A DNA stretch of 64,000 nucleotides from CAZDCD01 sp964503885 (GCA_964503885.1 CAZDCD010000006.1:111182-175181), one strand, 5' to 3'. Shown: positions 47,036 through 57,208, numbered from the stretch's first letter. Translations and numbers: made by a program. The notes: generated from the letters alone by a model not told the origin.

Positions 47036-47084
47036 TGATGGATTCGACCATCAAATTTCATGAGCGTCAGCGAAATGAAATTTG
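47036..47084. repeat. two adjacent hairpins
   Basis: TGATGG-ATTCGA-CCATCA (47036-47053) is followed directly by CAAATTTCAT and ATGAAATTTG around a 13-base GC-richer loop (47052-47084). Both stems are perfect. The first resembles the T-arm end of a tRNA on the minus strand (GGTCGAATCC). The region 46893-47448 has no gene. Confidence 0.5.
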
Positions 47085-47098
47085 GGTCTCATCACTTT

Positions 47099-47215
47099 CC
47101 GATACATAAGTTATATTTTATTGATTATCAGATAATTATATGGTTTAAGCAACAAATAAGCAACAGAAATAAACTTATTATGTATTAACAGAAGATAAAC
47201 ATAAGTATATAAGAC
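47099..47215 (+). repeat. dispersed repeat, copy 2
   Basis: Begins CCGATACA and carries AGCAACAAATAAGCAACAGA, then TTATGTATTA, AGATAAACATAAG. These blocks align in order with copy 3 at 56069-56180. It directly follows the hairpin pair. Confidence 0.6.
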
Positions 47216-47448
47216 ATGATAAAAATTAACAAGTCTTATGTTGAATAGTTACTAATTTGAATAATATAAATTATTTCTTACTTTACCCCAAAATATCAGT
47301 CAGGACAATTCATGATCAGAACATTTTACGATAAAAATCAATACTTCTTCAACCTGTTAGCTTTCAATATATTTTGGAGTGCGATAAGAATCATACAAGC
47401 ATATTCTTAAAACGATTTAAATATTGATATAATTAAAATTTTAACGAT

Positions 47449-47682
47449 ATGAAATGTCGGGCAGCCTTACTCTTTTTAATTTTTTTGAGCAGTGTAAAAC
47501 CTTTTTGTCAGGATAATTCTGATGCTTTACAGGTTGGAACAGCAAAAATTAATATTACACCCCGGGAACCGGTATTTTTGACCGGGTATCCGATGCAGCT
47601 TGAAAGAATAACAGATCAGATCCATGACAGCTTATTATATGTAGCCATAAGCTATATACTAATCGTAGTATCCGCTTTTTAA
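47449..47682 (+). pseudogene. truncated start of a neutral ceramidase-like gene
   Basis: A signal peptide (ends PFCQ) is followed by LQVGTAKINITPREPVFLTG and ITDQIHDSL, the conserved opening of neutral/alkaline non-lysosomal ceramidase-type proteins (PF04734). After ~66 residues homology ends and the frame closes at codon 78, inside the 3' end of the convergent LRR gene. The remaining several hundred residues, including the catalytic region, are missing. Confidence 0.7.
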
Positions 47683-49065
47683 TTTTTTTCTCAATGCACG
47701 GGAAGTTTTATTTTCATTTACAGGATTTCCTTTAACTTTCAATAAGGTAAGTTTCTTAAGGCGCAATAGACTTTCCGGTAGTTCAGATATTCTATTTTCA
47801 GAAATATCCAACTGGCTTAATCTACCAAGTTTACCAAAATTATCCGGTAATTCAGTGATGTTATTCCCTGAAAGATCCATACTAATTAATGTTTTTAATT
47901 TTCCAATTTCAACAGGAATATTTGTGATTTTATTTTTGGCCAGATATACAATTTTTAACGAAGGATTATTAAATACATTGGGAAACGCTGTCAATTTATT
48001 TTCCTGAATATCTATGTATTCCAATTTAAGAAGATTCGTAATAGCAGGAACTTCTTTTAAATTGTTTTGATTAAGTTCAAGCCTTACAAGTTTTTGAAGT
48101 TTGCTGAAATCTGAAGTCAGAGTATTAATTTGACAATTTGTCATTACAATTGACTCGATTTGAGTGAGATTGTTAAGTGCTTTAGAAGGATCATGATATA
48201 TGACATTTTTAAATGAAATCTTTTCAAGCTTAGGAAATTTTATTATAAAATTATCCGTAATTTCTATTTGAGAGTCTTCGATGATCAATTCCTTCAGATT
48301 AGGTAAATCAAAAACCGGAGTATTTTCCTTATCGTTGTCTATTACGATAATATTGGAAAGTGTAAGAGAATGAATATTCTTTAATTGGCTAATGGCTTTC
48401 AAATCTCTTTGTTTTAATTCTCCTTCCAGGCGAAATCTAAAAACTTCTTCAGGATTTTTAAAAGCCTCACACAGGCCATTAATTTGTTTTTTACTTTTAA
48501 TGACTTCATCTAATGGCAAATCCATTATTTTCTCGGTAGAAAATACTACGGGTTTACATAATATGGTTAATGGCTGTGATGAAATATCAAATTCAGTAAT
48601 GGAGAGCGCTTTCTTTTTCGCAGGTGCGGTCATTGCGTAATAAGTTATTACTTTTCTTCTGCTTGATATAATATTATACAAAAATGTATAACTTCCGGGT
48701 TCATAGATTGTATATTCAATGGTATCAACAATCATGCTGTCTCCGGGAATAAGATCAATAATATTGTTTTCATTAAAACCGGATGTGGGCTCTTCCATTA
48801 ATTTAGGGAGTGTATCCTTTTTTTGTTTATGTGTACAGTACCAGTTCTCAATTACTCCATACCAGGCAGGCGCTGTATAATCTTGTCTGAAAAGTGATAT
48901 TGGTTTTGTACCGTTATTGTATAACCATGCCTTCATAAGTATATTAGTATAAGGGCTTACATTAGTTTGCTGTGATGTAATTTTAAGGGTAAGTTTAGGT
49001 GTGTTTTGGGCATGAACAATGGGGGAGCAAATCAAGAAAAGTATTAAAAATGAAATCTGTCTCAT
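47659..49065 (-). CDS. secreted leucine-rich-repeat protein
   Basis: The 468-residue protein has a signal peptide (ends VHAQ) and an N-terminal beta domain (20-165). Its C-terminal part consists of about ten leucine-rich repeats of ~23 residues (about 225-455), for example LVRLELNQNNLKEVPAI, LISMDLSGNNITELPDNFG and LSQLDISENRISELPESLL. The repeats are of the LxxLxLxxNxLxxLP type common in bacterial surface proteins. No sorting domain follows the repeats. A ligand-binding or adhesion role is likely but no ligand can be named. It is divergent from the SprB-repeat gene, with 233 bases between. Confidence 0.82.
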   Translation of the reverse strand: MRQISFLILFLICSPIVHAQNTPKLTLKITSQQTNVSPYTNILMKAWLYNNGTKPISLFRQDYTAPAWYGVIENWYCTHKQKKDTLPKLMEEPTSGFNENNIIDLIPGDSMIVDTIEYTIYEPGSYTFLYNIISSRRKVITYYAMTAPAKKKALSITEFDISSQPLTILCKPVVFSTEKIMDLPLDEVIKSKKQINGLCEAFKNPEEVFRFRLEGELKQRDLKAISQLKNIHSLTLSNIIVIDNDKENTPVFDLPNLKELIIEDSQIEITDNFIIKFPKLEKISFKNVIYHDPSKALNNLTQIESIVMTNCQINTLTSDFSKLQKLVRLELNQNNLKEVPAITNLLKLEYIDIQENKLTAFPNVFNNPSLKIVYLAKNKITNIPVEIGKLKTLISMDLSGNNITELPDNFGKLGRLSQLDISENRISELPESLLRLKKLTLLKVKGNPVNENKTSRALRKKLKSGYYD

Positions 49066-49298
49066 GGTTTACAGGATATATTATTATAAAATTAATGAAC
49101 CTAATGAATTATATTACGTAATATAGCAAAATTCCAGGCGCTAATCCTAATGGTGTTCACAAGATTCGACATAAGAAAAAGTACTGCATTTATAAATTAT
49201 AAGGTTATAAATATACTTATATTTTCTTTTTGCAAAGATATGACTAATTTGAAAAAGCATATTGTATTCTGGATATTACCAAAATAAACTTAGAACCC

Positions 49299-52200
49299 AT
49301 GAAAACATGGTACTTCTTGTTTCTGATAGCAGCATTTATTATTGTAGTGCAAAAACCAACATATGCCCAGGTTGGTACAAGAATCACTCAAGTTTCGCTG
49401 GTACAGGTAAAACTTAGCTCGGTATTGCACGAGTCCTGTTACGGTGATCAAAAAGGCGCGATAGATATAAAGGTTACCGGAGGTATTCCTCCTTATACCT
49501 ATCGATGGAGCAATGGCGCAACCACCCCATACATTGCAGGTCTTGCTGCCGGTAAGTACACAGTTATAGTTGCTGATGCCCGAAAATGTCCGGACACCCT
49601 AACGGTAGAAGTAAAGCAACCCGAAAAACTATCAATTCGGATCGATTCGATTGCCGATATTTTATGTTACGGATTCAACAGGGGAAGTATCGATATTACT
49701 GTAAAAGGTGGGGTTCAACCATACGCCTATAATTGGAGTAATCAAACGGCTTCAGAGGATTTAAAAAATGTTCCTGCCGGTGAATATGCACTTTTACTAA
49801 CTGATGCATACCATTGTCAGGAAATTATTTCAGCTGAAGTCAAACAGAATCCATTGATTGTTCGTTCCGACGAAAAAGTGCAAAATGTTGAATGTTCAGG
49901 TGACAAAACGGGTAAAATAGACATAAGCGTAAATGGTGGTGTTGCTCCCTATTCATATAGGTGGACATCGGGCGAAAGGACTGAAGATTTAGATAACCTG
50001 AGTGCCGGTACATATACTATCCAGGTTACTGACAGTCGCGGATGCCTGGAAACATACTCAACAAAAGTTTTAGAACCCAATCCTTTAGCTATTAAACTTG
50101 AAGAAGTCAGAAATATTTCTTGCGCGGGTAATAAAAGCGGCGCTATTGATATTAGTGTCGAAGGCGGTGTAAAACCTTATTCCTATAGCTGGAATGAAAA
50201 TTTAGCCACAACCGAAGATTTAGTCGGACTTTCAGCAGGTACTTACAGACTTGTATTAAAAGATTCAAAAAACTGTGCAAAAGAATTCAAACAGGAAATA
50301 ACAGAACCCGAATTGATTAATGTTAAAATTGCACTGGTAAAAAATGTCATAAATTTTGGCGAGTCGAACGGTGCTGCTTATCTTGAGGTAAAAGGAGGAA
50401 TTCCCCCTTACAGATTCGATTGGAGTAATGGACAGAAAACAAAGGACATTGTAAATATACCTGCAAATAATTACACCTGCAGGATTACCGATGCTAATAA
50501 ATGTGCCAATGCTGTTAGTGTGAACATTGAACAGCCTGCAATGCTTGAGCCTGAAATCAAGAGACTGGAACATAACAAATGTTATGGTGAAAAAAACGGA
50601 TCTATAGATGTCGAAATTAAAGGTGGTGTAACACCTTATAAATTTGCCTGGAGTAATGGTGATACGACCGAAGATATCAGGAACCTTACAGCAGGTACCT
50701 ATAGCCTTATAGTGACTGACGCGCATGGAATGACTAAAACAGTGAAAGGTACAATCGAGCAGCCATCTGTATTAGTATCGGGCATACAATCGATCAGTCA
50801 CAATCCTTGTTTTGGTGACCACCGGGGTATAGCCGACATCAATGTATCAGGTGGTACCCCTCCATACTCATATAACTGGAGCAGTGGCGACAAAACCCAG
50901 GATATTGCCAATGTTCCTGCCGGAAACTATATTGTTCAGATTCTTGACAAAAATCAATGTGTCGACACTTTAAATGTAACTATTGAACAAAATACAATGC
51001 TTAGTGTAAAGGCTTCAGAAACCGCAGATGTTAAATGCTTTGGAAAGGCCGAAGGTTTGGTTAATACATCTGTTACCGGGGGCGTAGCACCTTATAAATA
51101 TGTTTGGAGTAATGGCGCAATAACCCCTGATCTTTCAAATATTAAAGCCGGACAGTATAACCTTAAAGTCAGCGATACAAATGGTTGTGAAAAAACCCTT
51201 GATGTTAATATCAGGGAACCTGCCCTTCTTGAATCAAATATTGATGAAGTAATCAATGTTAAATGTAAAGACGATTCAACAGGATCGATCAAACTAAACA
51301 CTAATGGTGGTACAGCTCCGTATGCTTTTCAGTGGAACAACGGGCGGAAAACCAAAGATAATTTACAAGTAAAAGCAGGAAATTATAATGTTACAATTAC
51401 TGATGCCAAAGGATGTATAAATGCACTAAGCGCAACAATTGAAGAGCCAACGAAACTTATCAGCAGCATCGATAAGGTAATCAACATTGATTGTTTTAAT
51501 GAGCTTTCCGGAGCCGTCGAAGTATCCGTTGGTGGCGGTATCCCTCCTTATACATATAAATGGAGCAACGGTGCCACAATGCAGAATTTAATAGGAATCG
51601 AGGCTGGTGATTATAAGCTGGCAATAAAAGACCAAAATGGTTGTGAAACCAGACTTCAGGCTAATGTTGTACAAAACGACAAGCTATCTGCCACTGTCGA
51701 TAAATTGACACATATCGGCTGCTTTGGTCTCAGTACAGGTGCAGCGGAAATTGGAGTTAAGGGTGGTGTGGAACCCTATGCCTTTAAATGGAGTAATGGA
51801 GCCAAAACCAAAGACATTTCGAATATCGGGGCTGGTAATTATACATTAGTTGTTACTGATGCAAAATCATGTATTACAAGTATAAATTTATCAATTAATG
51901 AACCCACTGAATTCAGAGGCGATATAACCGATGTTACTAAGATACGGTGTCACAACGACTCAAATGCGAGAGTCCTGACATCGTTCGAAGGCGGTGTCGT
52001 TCCATATACATACTTGTGGAATAACAGCGAAACGACAAAGGATATCGATAACCTGAAAGCTGGAAAGTATACTCTTATTGCCACAGATAAAAACAATTGT
52101 AAGGACACACTTGAAATAGTTATTGAACAACCCACAGAACTTGAACTTCAATTAATTTCGACTGACAATATTCCATGTAATAGCGAAAATAATGGCGCGA

Positions 52201-55200
52201 TCAACATTTTTGTCAAAGGTAGTGTCACGCCTTACACCTATGCATGGTCAAGTGGAGCAAAAACACAGGATTTGATAAACCTTCCGGTCGGAAAATATAC
52301 AATTACGGTAACTGGCGCAACAGGTTGTGAAAAAAGCCTTTCAGCACAAATTAAGGAGCCTGCGCCGCTTGAATTATCAATTGTTTCCACTGAGGACATA
52401 AAATGCTTTGGCGGAAATAATGGAAAAATAGATTTAGCTGTTAAAGGTGGCGTTCAACCCTATAAATATAGCTGGAGCAATGGGGCAATTACCGAAGACA
52501 TGGTTGATCTCGTTGCCGGAAATTACTCAGTAAATGTGGTCGACAAGCAGGGTTGCCGTAAAGAGATCAGTACTTACATTAAACAACCTGATCCGCTTAT
52601 TGCATCGCTTGCCGATGTTAAAAACATCAACTGCAACGGCGATAGTACCGGCGCAATCAACATCGGTATAAAAGGTGGCACACTTCCTTACAGTTATAAA
52701 TGGAACAACGGGAATGCTATTGAAGACATCTCAAATTTAAAGGCTGGTGAGTATAGTGTTATCATTACTGATGCCAAAGGTTGTTATCAAAATCTTACTG
52801 CATCAATTACTCAGCCTGAGCCTCTCATTGCAGGTATTGTAACGGTTCAGGATGTTTTATGTAAAGATGAAAAAACCGGCAATATCGACATATCAGTAAA
52901 AGGTGGGGTTACTCCCTACATATACACCTGGAGCGATAGCAGCAAGGAACAGGATATCAAAACTGCCGGAGCCGGGAATTACAGCGTAAAAGTTCAGGAT
53001 GCCAATGGTTGTATTAAAATGCTCGAAGCAAAAATTACAGAACCTCCAATGCTTAATGCTGCTATTGATGAAGTTAAAAACATACTTGAATATGGCAGAG
53101 AAGATGGCAGTATAAACATAAAAGTTGACGGAGGAAAATCGCCATATCTGTTTAGCTGGAGTAACGGGGGAGTTACACAGAATGTTAAAGATCTTGTAGC
53201 CGGAAATTATTCCGTTATAGTAAAAGATTCCTACGGGTGCCGTAAAGATCTTGATGTTAGCATTAAACAACCCGAAGAAATAATAATAAATATTGATTCC
53301 ATACAGCAAGTATCATGTTATGGTGAGAAAACCGGCTATGTTAAAGCTTCTGTTCAGGGAGGTGTTCAGCCTTACAATTATTCCTGGAGCAATGGAGTTA
53401 AAGTGAACAAACTTGAGAAAGCAGGTGCAGGGGAATATATGCTAACAGTTACCGATGCAAACAATATCAAAAAAATGAAGAAAGTATCTCTCATACAACC
53501 GCCAGCGTTCTCTCTTGATGTTGATTCGGTTTCGCATCCTACTTGTTATGAACTAAATAATGGAGTGATAAAAACATCTGTCAGGGGCGGTACAGCACCT
53601 TATACCTTTGCCTGGAGTAACGGCTCACTTAAGCAGAATCTTAAGGATTTAACCTCTGGAAGTTACAGGATTACAGTTAAAGATGCACGGGGATGTTTGC
53701 TTGAGAAGAATATTACGCTTAACAAGCCTGAACCTCTGGAAGTAACATTGTTAAATATCGAACATATTAAATGTAATGGTGATGCGAAAGGGAAAGTTAA
53801 TGTAGATGTTAAGGGTGGTACGGCGCCCTATCAATACAACTGGAACAATGGTTTAAAAGAACAGAACCTTACTAATGTTTTGGCAGGCAACTACACATTA
53901 GAAGTTATTGATGCCAAACAGTGTTCAAAAACTATTAGCGCAGCAGTAAATGAACCAACAGCTATGCTTGCAGGCTTTGCCACTATAAAAAATGTTCCCT
54001 GTAAAGGTGAAAATAAAGCATCGATTACTACTTCTGTAACAGGCGGAACACCTCCATACAAATATTTATGGAATAATGGCAGGTCTTCGGATTCAATCCA
54101 AAATCTTGTTGCTGGAAAATATAGTGTAACCATAACTGACACCAATGGATGTGTAAATAAACTATCGTCAGAGATCACTGAACCAACTGTTTTAACAGGC
54201 CATATAGTAAATGTTAATGATATAAACTGTTTTGGAGCGAAAGAAGGCTCTATAAATATTGATGTTCAGGGGGGAACAGTACCATACCGGTTTAACTGGA
54301 GTAACGGTAGTAAAGATCAAAATTTAAGTTCGATACCTGCCGGAAACTATAATCTAAAAGTAACTGATAAACAGGGATGCGAAATCTCTCTTGAAACAAC
54401 CGTTAAAGAACCAACCCAATTGTTGGCCTCTATATCAGGCATACAGCACATTAAATGTTTTGGCCAATTGGTTGGTGAGATAGATGCGTCGGTAAAAGGA
54501 GGTGTTGAACCTTATAAGTATTCCTGGAGCAATGGTGCCACAACACAGGATTTGTTAAAAGTAGCCGCTGGTAAGTACATTCTCAAAGTACTTGATGCAA
54601 AAGGTTGCTCCAATACAGTAACTGCAAATATTGAAGAGCCACTCCCATTGATTGTAGAAAATAGCCCGGTAAATAACCGTTGCAATGGAGAAAAAGCAGG
54701 CAGTGTTACCATTTCAGTTAAAGGAGGTAAAGAACCTTATACTTACAATTGGAGTAATGGTGAGAAAACCAAGGATATCCGGAATGTAGCTGCCGGCAAG
54801 TACGATCTGACCTTAACTGATGCAAATGGATGTGTGAAAACAACTATGGCGACAGTTTCGGAACCACCAAAATTATATAAAAATATTGATGCGGTAAATC
54901 ATATTTCCTGTAACGGTGAAAGCAATGGTTCAATACAAATTTCCGTATCGGGAGGCACAGCGCCATATTCATATCAATGGAGTAATGGACGTACCGAACA
55001 GGATTTATTAAATGCACCGGCAGGTTTATATTCGGTAATCATAAAAGAGGGAAATGGTTGTGAAACAAAACTTGAAGCAACGCTAACAGAACCGGCACCA
55101 TTTGTTTCGAACCTGTTGGCTGTTACAAACAACAATTGTTTTAACGACAAAACCGGCAGCATAACTATAAGTGCCGATGGTGGTACCAGGCCATATTCAT

Positions 55201-55907
55201 TTAAATGGAATAATAATGCTGCTACTCAAAACCTGATGAACTTAGGTGCCGGTGATTATACTGTGCTTGTTTCGGATGCAAACGGTTGTAACCGTACTGT
55301 AAAAACCACTATAACAGAACCTCCAAAACTTGTTCTGAAAATAGACTCAGCAAGGAACGTAAAATGTTGTGGCGACACAAGTGGCGCCATTTTTATTTCA
55401 GTAACTGGCGGGGTTGGTCCTTACTCATACTTGTGGAACCACGGTAAAACTACACAGGATGTAACAGGCTTAGCTGAGGGGCAATATAGTGTTTTAGTTA
55501 CCGACAATAATGGATGCGTAATAAATACACCTGAAGAAGGAACAACCATTTATGAAAAGATGATTGCACAGGGTAAGTTTATTTCACGCGATATATTATT
55601 TGATGTGGGAAAATCCATTATTAAAGAACAATCATTTGTTGAAATCAGCCGCATAGCCTCGTTCATGAAAGAACACTCTGAATTAAGGTTCAGTATAGAA
55701 GGGCATACCGATAGTCAGGGCGCTGATGAAGGTAATATGGTCTTGTCAAAACAAAGAGCGGAATCTGTCAGAAGAGGTCTAATTAAATTTGGAATCGATC
55801 CCTCAAGGCTTGAAACAAAGGGTTTTGGTGAAACCAGACCAATTGATACCAATTCAACTGTCGAGGGAAGGGCAAGCAACCGAAGGGTTGAATTTATACC
55901 GTTGTAA
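49299..55907 (+). CDS. giant SprB-repeat protein with C-terminal OmpA domain
   Basis: The 2202-residue protein has a signal peptide (ends TYAQ), then 27 tandem SprB repeats of ~76 residues with the consensus CxGxxxGxIxIxVxGGxxPYxYxWSNG...DLxxLxAGxYxVxVTDxxGC...EP. It ends in an OmpA-type peptidoglycan-binding domain (about 2085-2202; ILFDVGKSII, GHTDSQGADEGNMVLSKQRA, RRVEFIPL). SprB repeats are known from T9SS-exported gliding adhesins. OmpA domains act in the periplasm, so the combination is topologically puzzling. There is no type A or B sorting domain. Monocistronic, divergent from the LRR gene. Confidence 0.92.
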   Translation: MKTWYFLFLIAAFIIVVQKPTYAQVGTRITQVSLVQVKLSSVLHESCYGDQKGAIDIKVTGGIPPYTYRWSNGATTPYIAGLAAGKYTVIVADARKCPDTLTVEVKQPEKLSIRIDSIADILCYGFNRGSIDITVKGGVQPYAYNWSNQTASEDLKNVPAGEYALLLTDAYHCQEIISAEVKQNPLIVRSDEKVQNVECSGDKTGKIDISVNGGVAPYSYRWTSGERTEDLDNLSAGTYTIQVTDSRGCLETYSTKVLEPNPLAIKLEEVRNISCAGNKSGAIDISVEGGVKPYSYSWNENLATTEDLVGLSAGTYRLVLKDSKNCAKEFKQEITEPELINVKIALVKNVINFGESNGAAYLEVKGGIPPYRFDWSNGQKTKDIVNIPANNYTCRITDANKCANAVSVNIEQPAMLEPEIKRLEHNKCYGEKNGSIDVEIKGGVTPYKFAWSNGDTTEDIRNLTAGTYSLIVTDAHGMTKTVKGTIEQPSVLVSGIQSISHNPCFGDHRGIADINVSGGTPPYSYNWSSGDKTQDIANVPAGNYIVQILDKNQCVDTLNVTIEQNTMLSVKASETADVKCFGKAEGLVNTSVTGGVAPYKYVWSNGAITPDLSNIKAGQYNLKVSDTNGCEKTLDVNIREPALLESNIDEVINVKCKDDSTGSIKLNTNGGTAPYAFQWNNGRKTKDNLQVKAGNYNVTITDAKGCINALSATIEEPTKLISSIDKVINIDCFNELSGAVEVSVGGGIPPYTYKWSNGATMQNLIGIEAGDYKLAIKDQNGCETRLQANVVQNDKLSATVDKLTHIGCFGLSTGAAEIGVKGGVEPYAFKWSNGAKTKDISNIGAGNYTLVVTDAKSCITSINLSINEPTEFRGDITDVTKIRCHNDSNARVLTSFEGGVVPYTYLWNNSETTKDIDNLKAGKYTLIATDKNNCKDTLEIVIEQPTELELQLISTDNIPCNSENNGAINIFVKGSVTPYTYAWSSGAKTQDLINLPVGKYTITVTGATGCEKSLSAQIKEPAPLELSIVSTEDIKCFGGNNGKIDLAVKGGVQPYKYSWSNGAITEDMVDLVAGNYSVNVVDKQGCRKEISTYIKQPDPLIASLADVKNINCNGDSTGAINIGIKGGTLPYSYKWNNGNAIEDISNLKAGEYSVIITDAKGCYQNLTASITQPEPLIAGIVTVQDVLCKDEKTGNIDISVKGGVTPYIYTWSDSSKEQDIKTAGAGNYSVKVQDANGCIKMLEAKITEPPMLNAAIDEVKNILEYGREDGSINIKVDGGKSPYLFSWSNGGVTQNVKDLVAGNYSVIVKDSYGCRKDLDVSIKQPEEIIINIDSIQQVSCYGEKTGYVKASVQGGVQPYNYSWSNGVKVNKLEKAGAGEYMLTVTDANNIKKMKKVSLIQPPAFSLDVDSVSHPTCYELNNGVIKTSVRGGTAPYTFAWSNGSLKQNLKDLTSGSYRITVKDARGCLLEKNITLNKPEPLEVTLLNIEHIKCNGDAKGKVNVDVKGGTAPYQYNWNNGLKEQNLTNVLAGNYTLEVIDAKQCSKTISAAVNEPTAMLAGFATIKNVPCKGENKASITTSVTGGTPPYKYLWNNGRSSDSIQNLVAGKYSVTITDTNGCVNKLSSEITEPTVLTGHIVNVNDINCFGAKEGSINIDVQGGTVPYRFNWSNGSKDQNLSSIPAGNYNLKVTDKQGCEISLETTVKEPTQLLASISGIQHIKCFGQLVGEIDASVKGGVEPYKYSWSNGATTQDLLKVAAGKYILKVLDAKGCSNTVTANIEEPLPLIVENSPVNNRCNGEKAGSVTISVKGGKEPYTYNWSNGEKTKDIRNVAAGKYDLTLTDANGCVKTTMATVSEPPKLYKNIDAVNHISCNGESNGSIQISVSGGTAPYSYQWSNGRTEQDLLNAPAGLYSVIIKEGNGCETKLEATLTEPAPFVSNLLAVTNNNCFNDKTGSITISADGGTRPYSFKWNNNAATQNLMNLGAGDYTVLVSDANGCNRTVKTTITEPPKLVLKIDSARNVKCCGDTSGAIFISVTGGVGPYSYLWNHGKTTQDVTGLAEGQYSVLVTDNNGCVINTPEEGTTIYEKMIAQGKFISRDILFDVGKSIIKEQSFVEISRIASFMKEHSELRFSIEGHTDSQGADEGNMVLSKQRAESVRRGLIKFGIDPSRLETKGFGETRPIDTNSTVEGRASNRRVEFIPL
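49420..55540 (+). repeat. 27-unit tandem coding repeat (SprB repeats)
   Basis: Unit length is about 228 bp, and the units have diverged (roughly 40-60% protein identity by eye), so the array is old rather than recently amplified. Most units keep one cysteine near the start and one near the end. Units 5 and 17 lack the first, and units 6 and 18 lack the second. Confidence 0.9.
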
Positions 55908-56068
55908 GTTTTTTGCTATTTGGCATATTATTGGATTATCGTGAGGAGGATTCAACCTAACGCGGAAAATCAGGGTTTACAAATGAAATAGAAGTAATTA
56001 TGACTTGATATAGTAATAGTATTGAATGTATTTTAACGATAGTAATATATTGATTATTAGCTATTTTC

Positions 56069-56180
56069 CGATACAGAAAGTAATTTTTGTTACTATATCT
56101 GGCTTTCAATGTAGTCGGGCAACAAATAGGCAACAAAAATCAACTTAAAATGTATTATCAGGAGATAAATATAAGAAAAT
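56069..56180 (+). repeat. dispersed repeat, copy 3 (longest)
   Basis: Contains CGATACAGAAAGTAATTTTT, TAGTCGGGCAACAAATAGGC and GTATTATCAGGAGATAAATA. Blocks are shared with copies 1 and 2 in the same orientation. One frame reads VVGQQIGNKNQLKMYYQEIN, so it might derive from a coding sequence, but no family is evident. The rest of 55908-56230 shows nothing. Confidence 0.6.
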
Positions 56181-56230
56181 CTCCTCTCAGTTAGCGTTTA
56201 CACAATCTAATCTAAACTACCTTTTACTTT

Positions 56231-56255
56231 CAAAAATGCAGTCCCGAAGGACTGC
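56231..56255 (-). terminator. intrinsic terminator of the DUF6266 gene (TTCG loop)
   Basis: On the minus strand GCAGTCC-TTCG-GGACTGC forms a 7-bp stem with the very stable TTCG tetraloop, followed by ATTTTTG. It is 30 bases after the DUF6266 stop. Degenerate versions of the surrounding sequence occur at 23660-23695 and 60403-60425. Confidence 0.75.
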
Positions 56256-56284
56256 ACTCTCGACAACATACTCAATAAACCCGT

Positions 56285-56926
56285 TTATTCAACAGTTAGC
56301 TCACCAATATACTTACTGTTCGAAACTTCTTTTCTGTCTTCGCTAATGAAAGCGATAAAAGTGTAAACAGTGTCTCCTGAATACTGGTCAGGAACTGTTA
56401 AGGTGTGGTTTCCGGTGCTTCTGGCTGAACCATCAGTAACATACACTGCTTCATTTCTTGCAGGATTATAAACCAGAACCATAGCCCTGTCATTCGGTCT
56501 TTCATTTCCATTAATCGAGTTATCCACCCAATTAAATTGAACCTGACCAACTCCGGGAGAGTTTACAGTCGGGTTTAATGCTCCGGTTAAACCACCACGA
56601 CTAATCAATGCGCTTTCATAGTCAATTACATAATCAGGATAAACTCCGATAACAGCGTTTTTAACGTTGTAAGACATGGCATTGTTAAATTCGGTCATCT
56701 TTATCGCATAATTGCGAAAACCGATTTTTAGATGGCCCCTGAGAGGTTGCAAGAACCCTAATACAGTTGAGAATCTTAACCGCTGGTCAACCTGACCTTC
56801 GGTTTGTGGATTTGATACACTGGCAGGACGTACCCTCATGTAATCAATCCCTTTCCAGTTTCCCCCGATAACGTTTCCAACCTTACCTGAGAAACCGCCT
56901 AAGATACCTTGAGAAATTTTTCCCAT
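56285..56926 (-). CDS. DUF6266 family protein
   Basis: A 213-residue protein beginning MGKISQGILGGFSGKVGNVI and GGNWKGIDYMR, the characteristic start of DUF6266 proteins. The second half (about 105-213) is an Ig/fibronectin-like beta domain (VQFNWVDNS, RAMVLVYNPARNEAVY, TVYTFIAFIS). No signal peptide is visible. The family is widespread in Bacteroidota and of unknown function; the N-terminus recalls DNA- or phage-tail-associated small proteins, which I cannot confirm. It has its own terminator, and a broken copy of its 3' end lies at 23701-23817. Confidence 0.8.
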   Translation of the reverse strand: MGKISQGILGGFSGKVGNVIGGNWKGIDYMRVRPASVSNPQTEGQVDQRLRFSTVLGFLQPLRGHLKIGFRNYAIKMTEFNNAMSYNVKNAVIGVYPDYVIDYESALISRGGLTGALNPTVNSPGVGQVQFNWVDNSINGNERPNDRAMVLVYNPARNEAVYVTDGSARSTGNHTLTVPDQYSGDTVYTFIAFISEDRKEVSNSKYIGELTVE

Positions 56927-57208
56927 TTTTTAACGATTTTAAATTAAACCATTCAGTTTTTGCTTGGACTTGGCACGGAGGAAACCCGGTTTTGTCCTTG
57001 CTTTCGATGGGAAAATTATATCAAATATCAGGCATTCCTTTAATTTACGGTTCTTATGCAAGTCTTTGCACTTGTTTGCTTTTCAGGTCTTTAATTTGTG
57101 TCAGAATAGCGTTTAATACGGTTATTTCATATCCATTTTTCAAAAGAAGAAAGAAAAAACAGAAAAAAAAAAGCTTTTCAACAGGCGGGTGAGGGGTGGT
57201 GTCAAGGT

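Noticed and set aside
49420..55540. Regular ~228-bp repeats that could be mistaken for a CRISPR or satellite array
   Set aside because: They are one open reading frame encoding SprB repeats, with far too long and diverged units.
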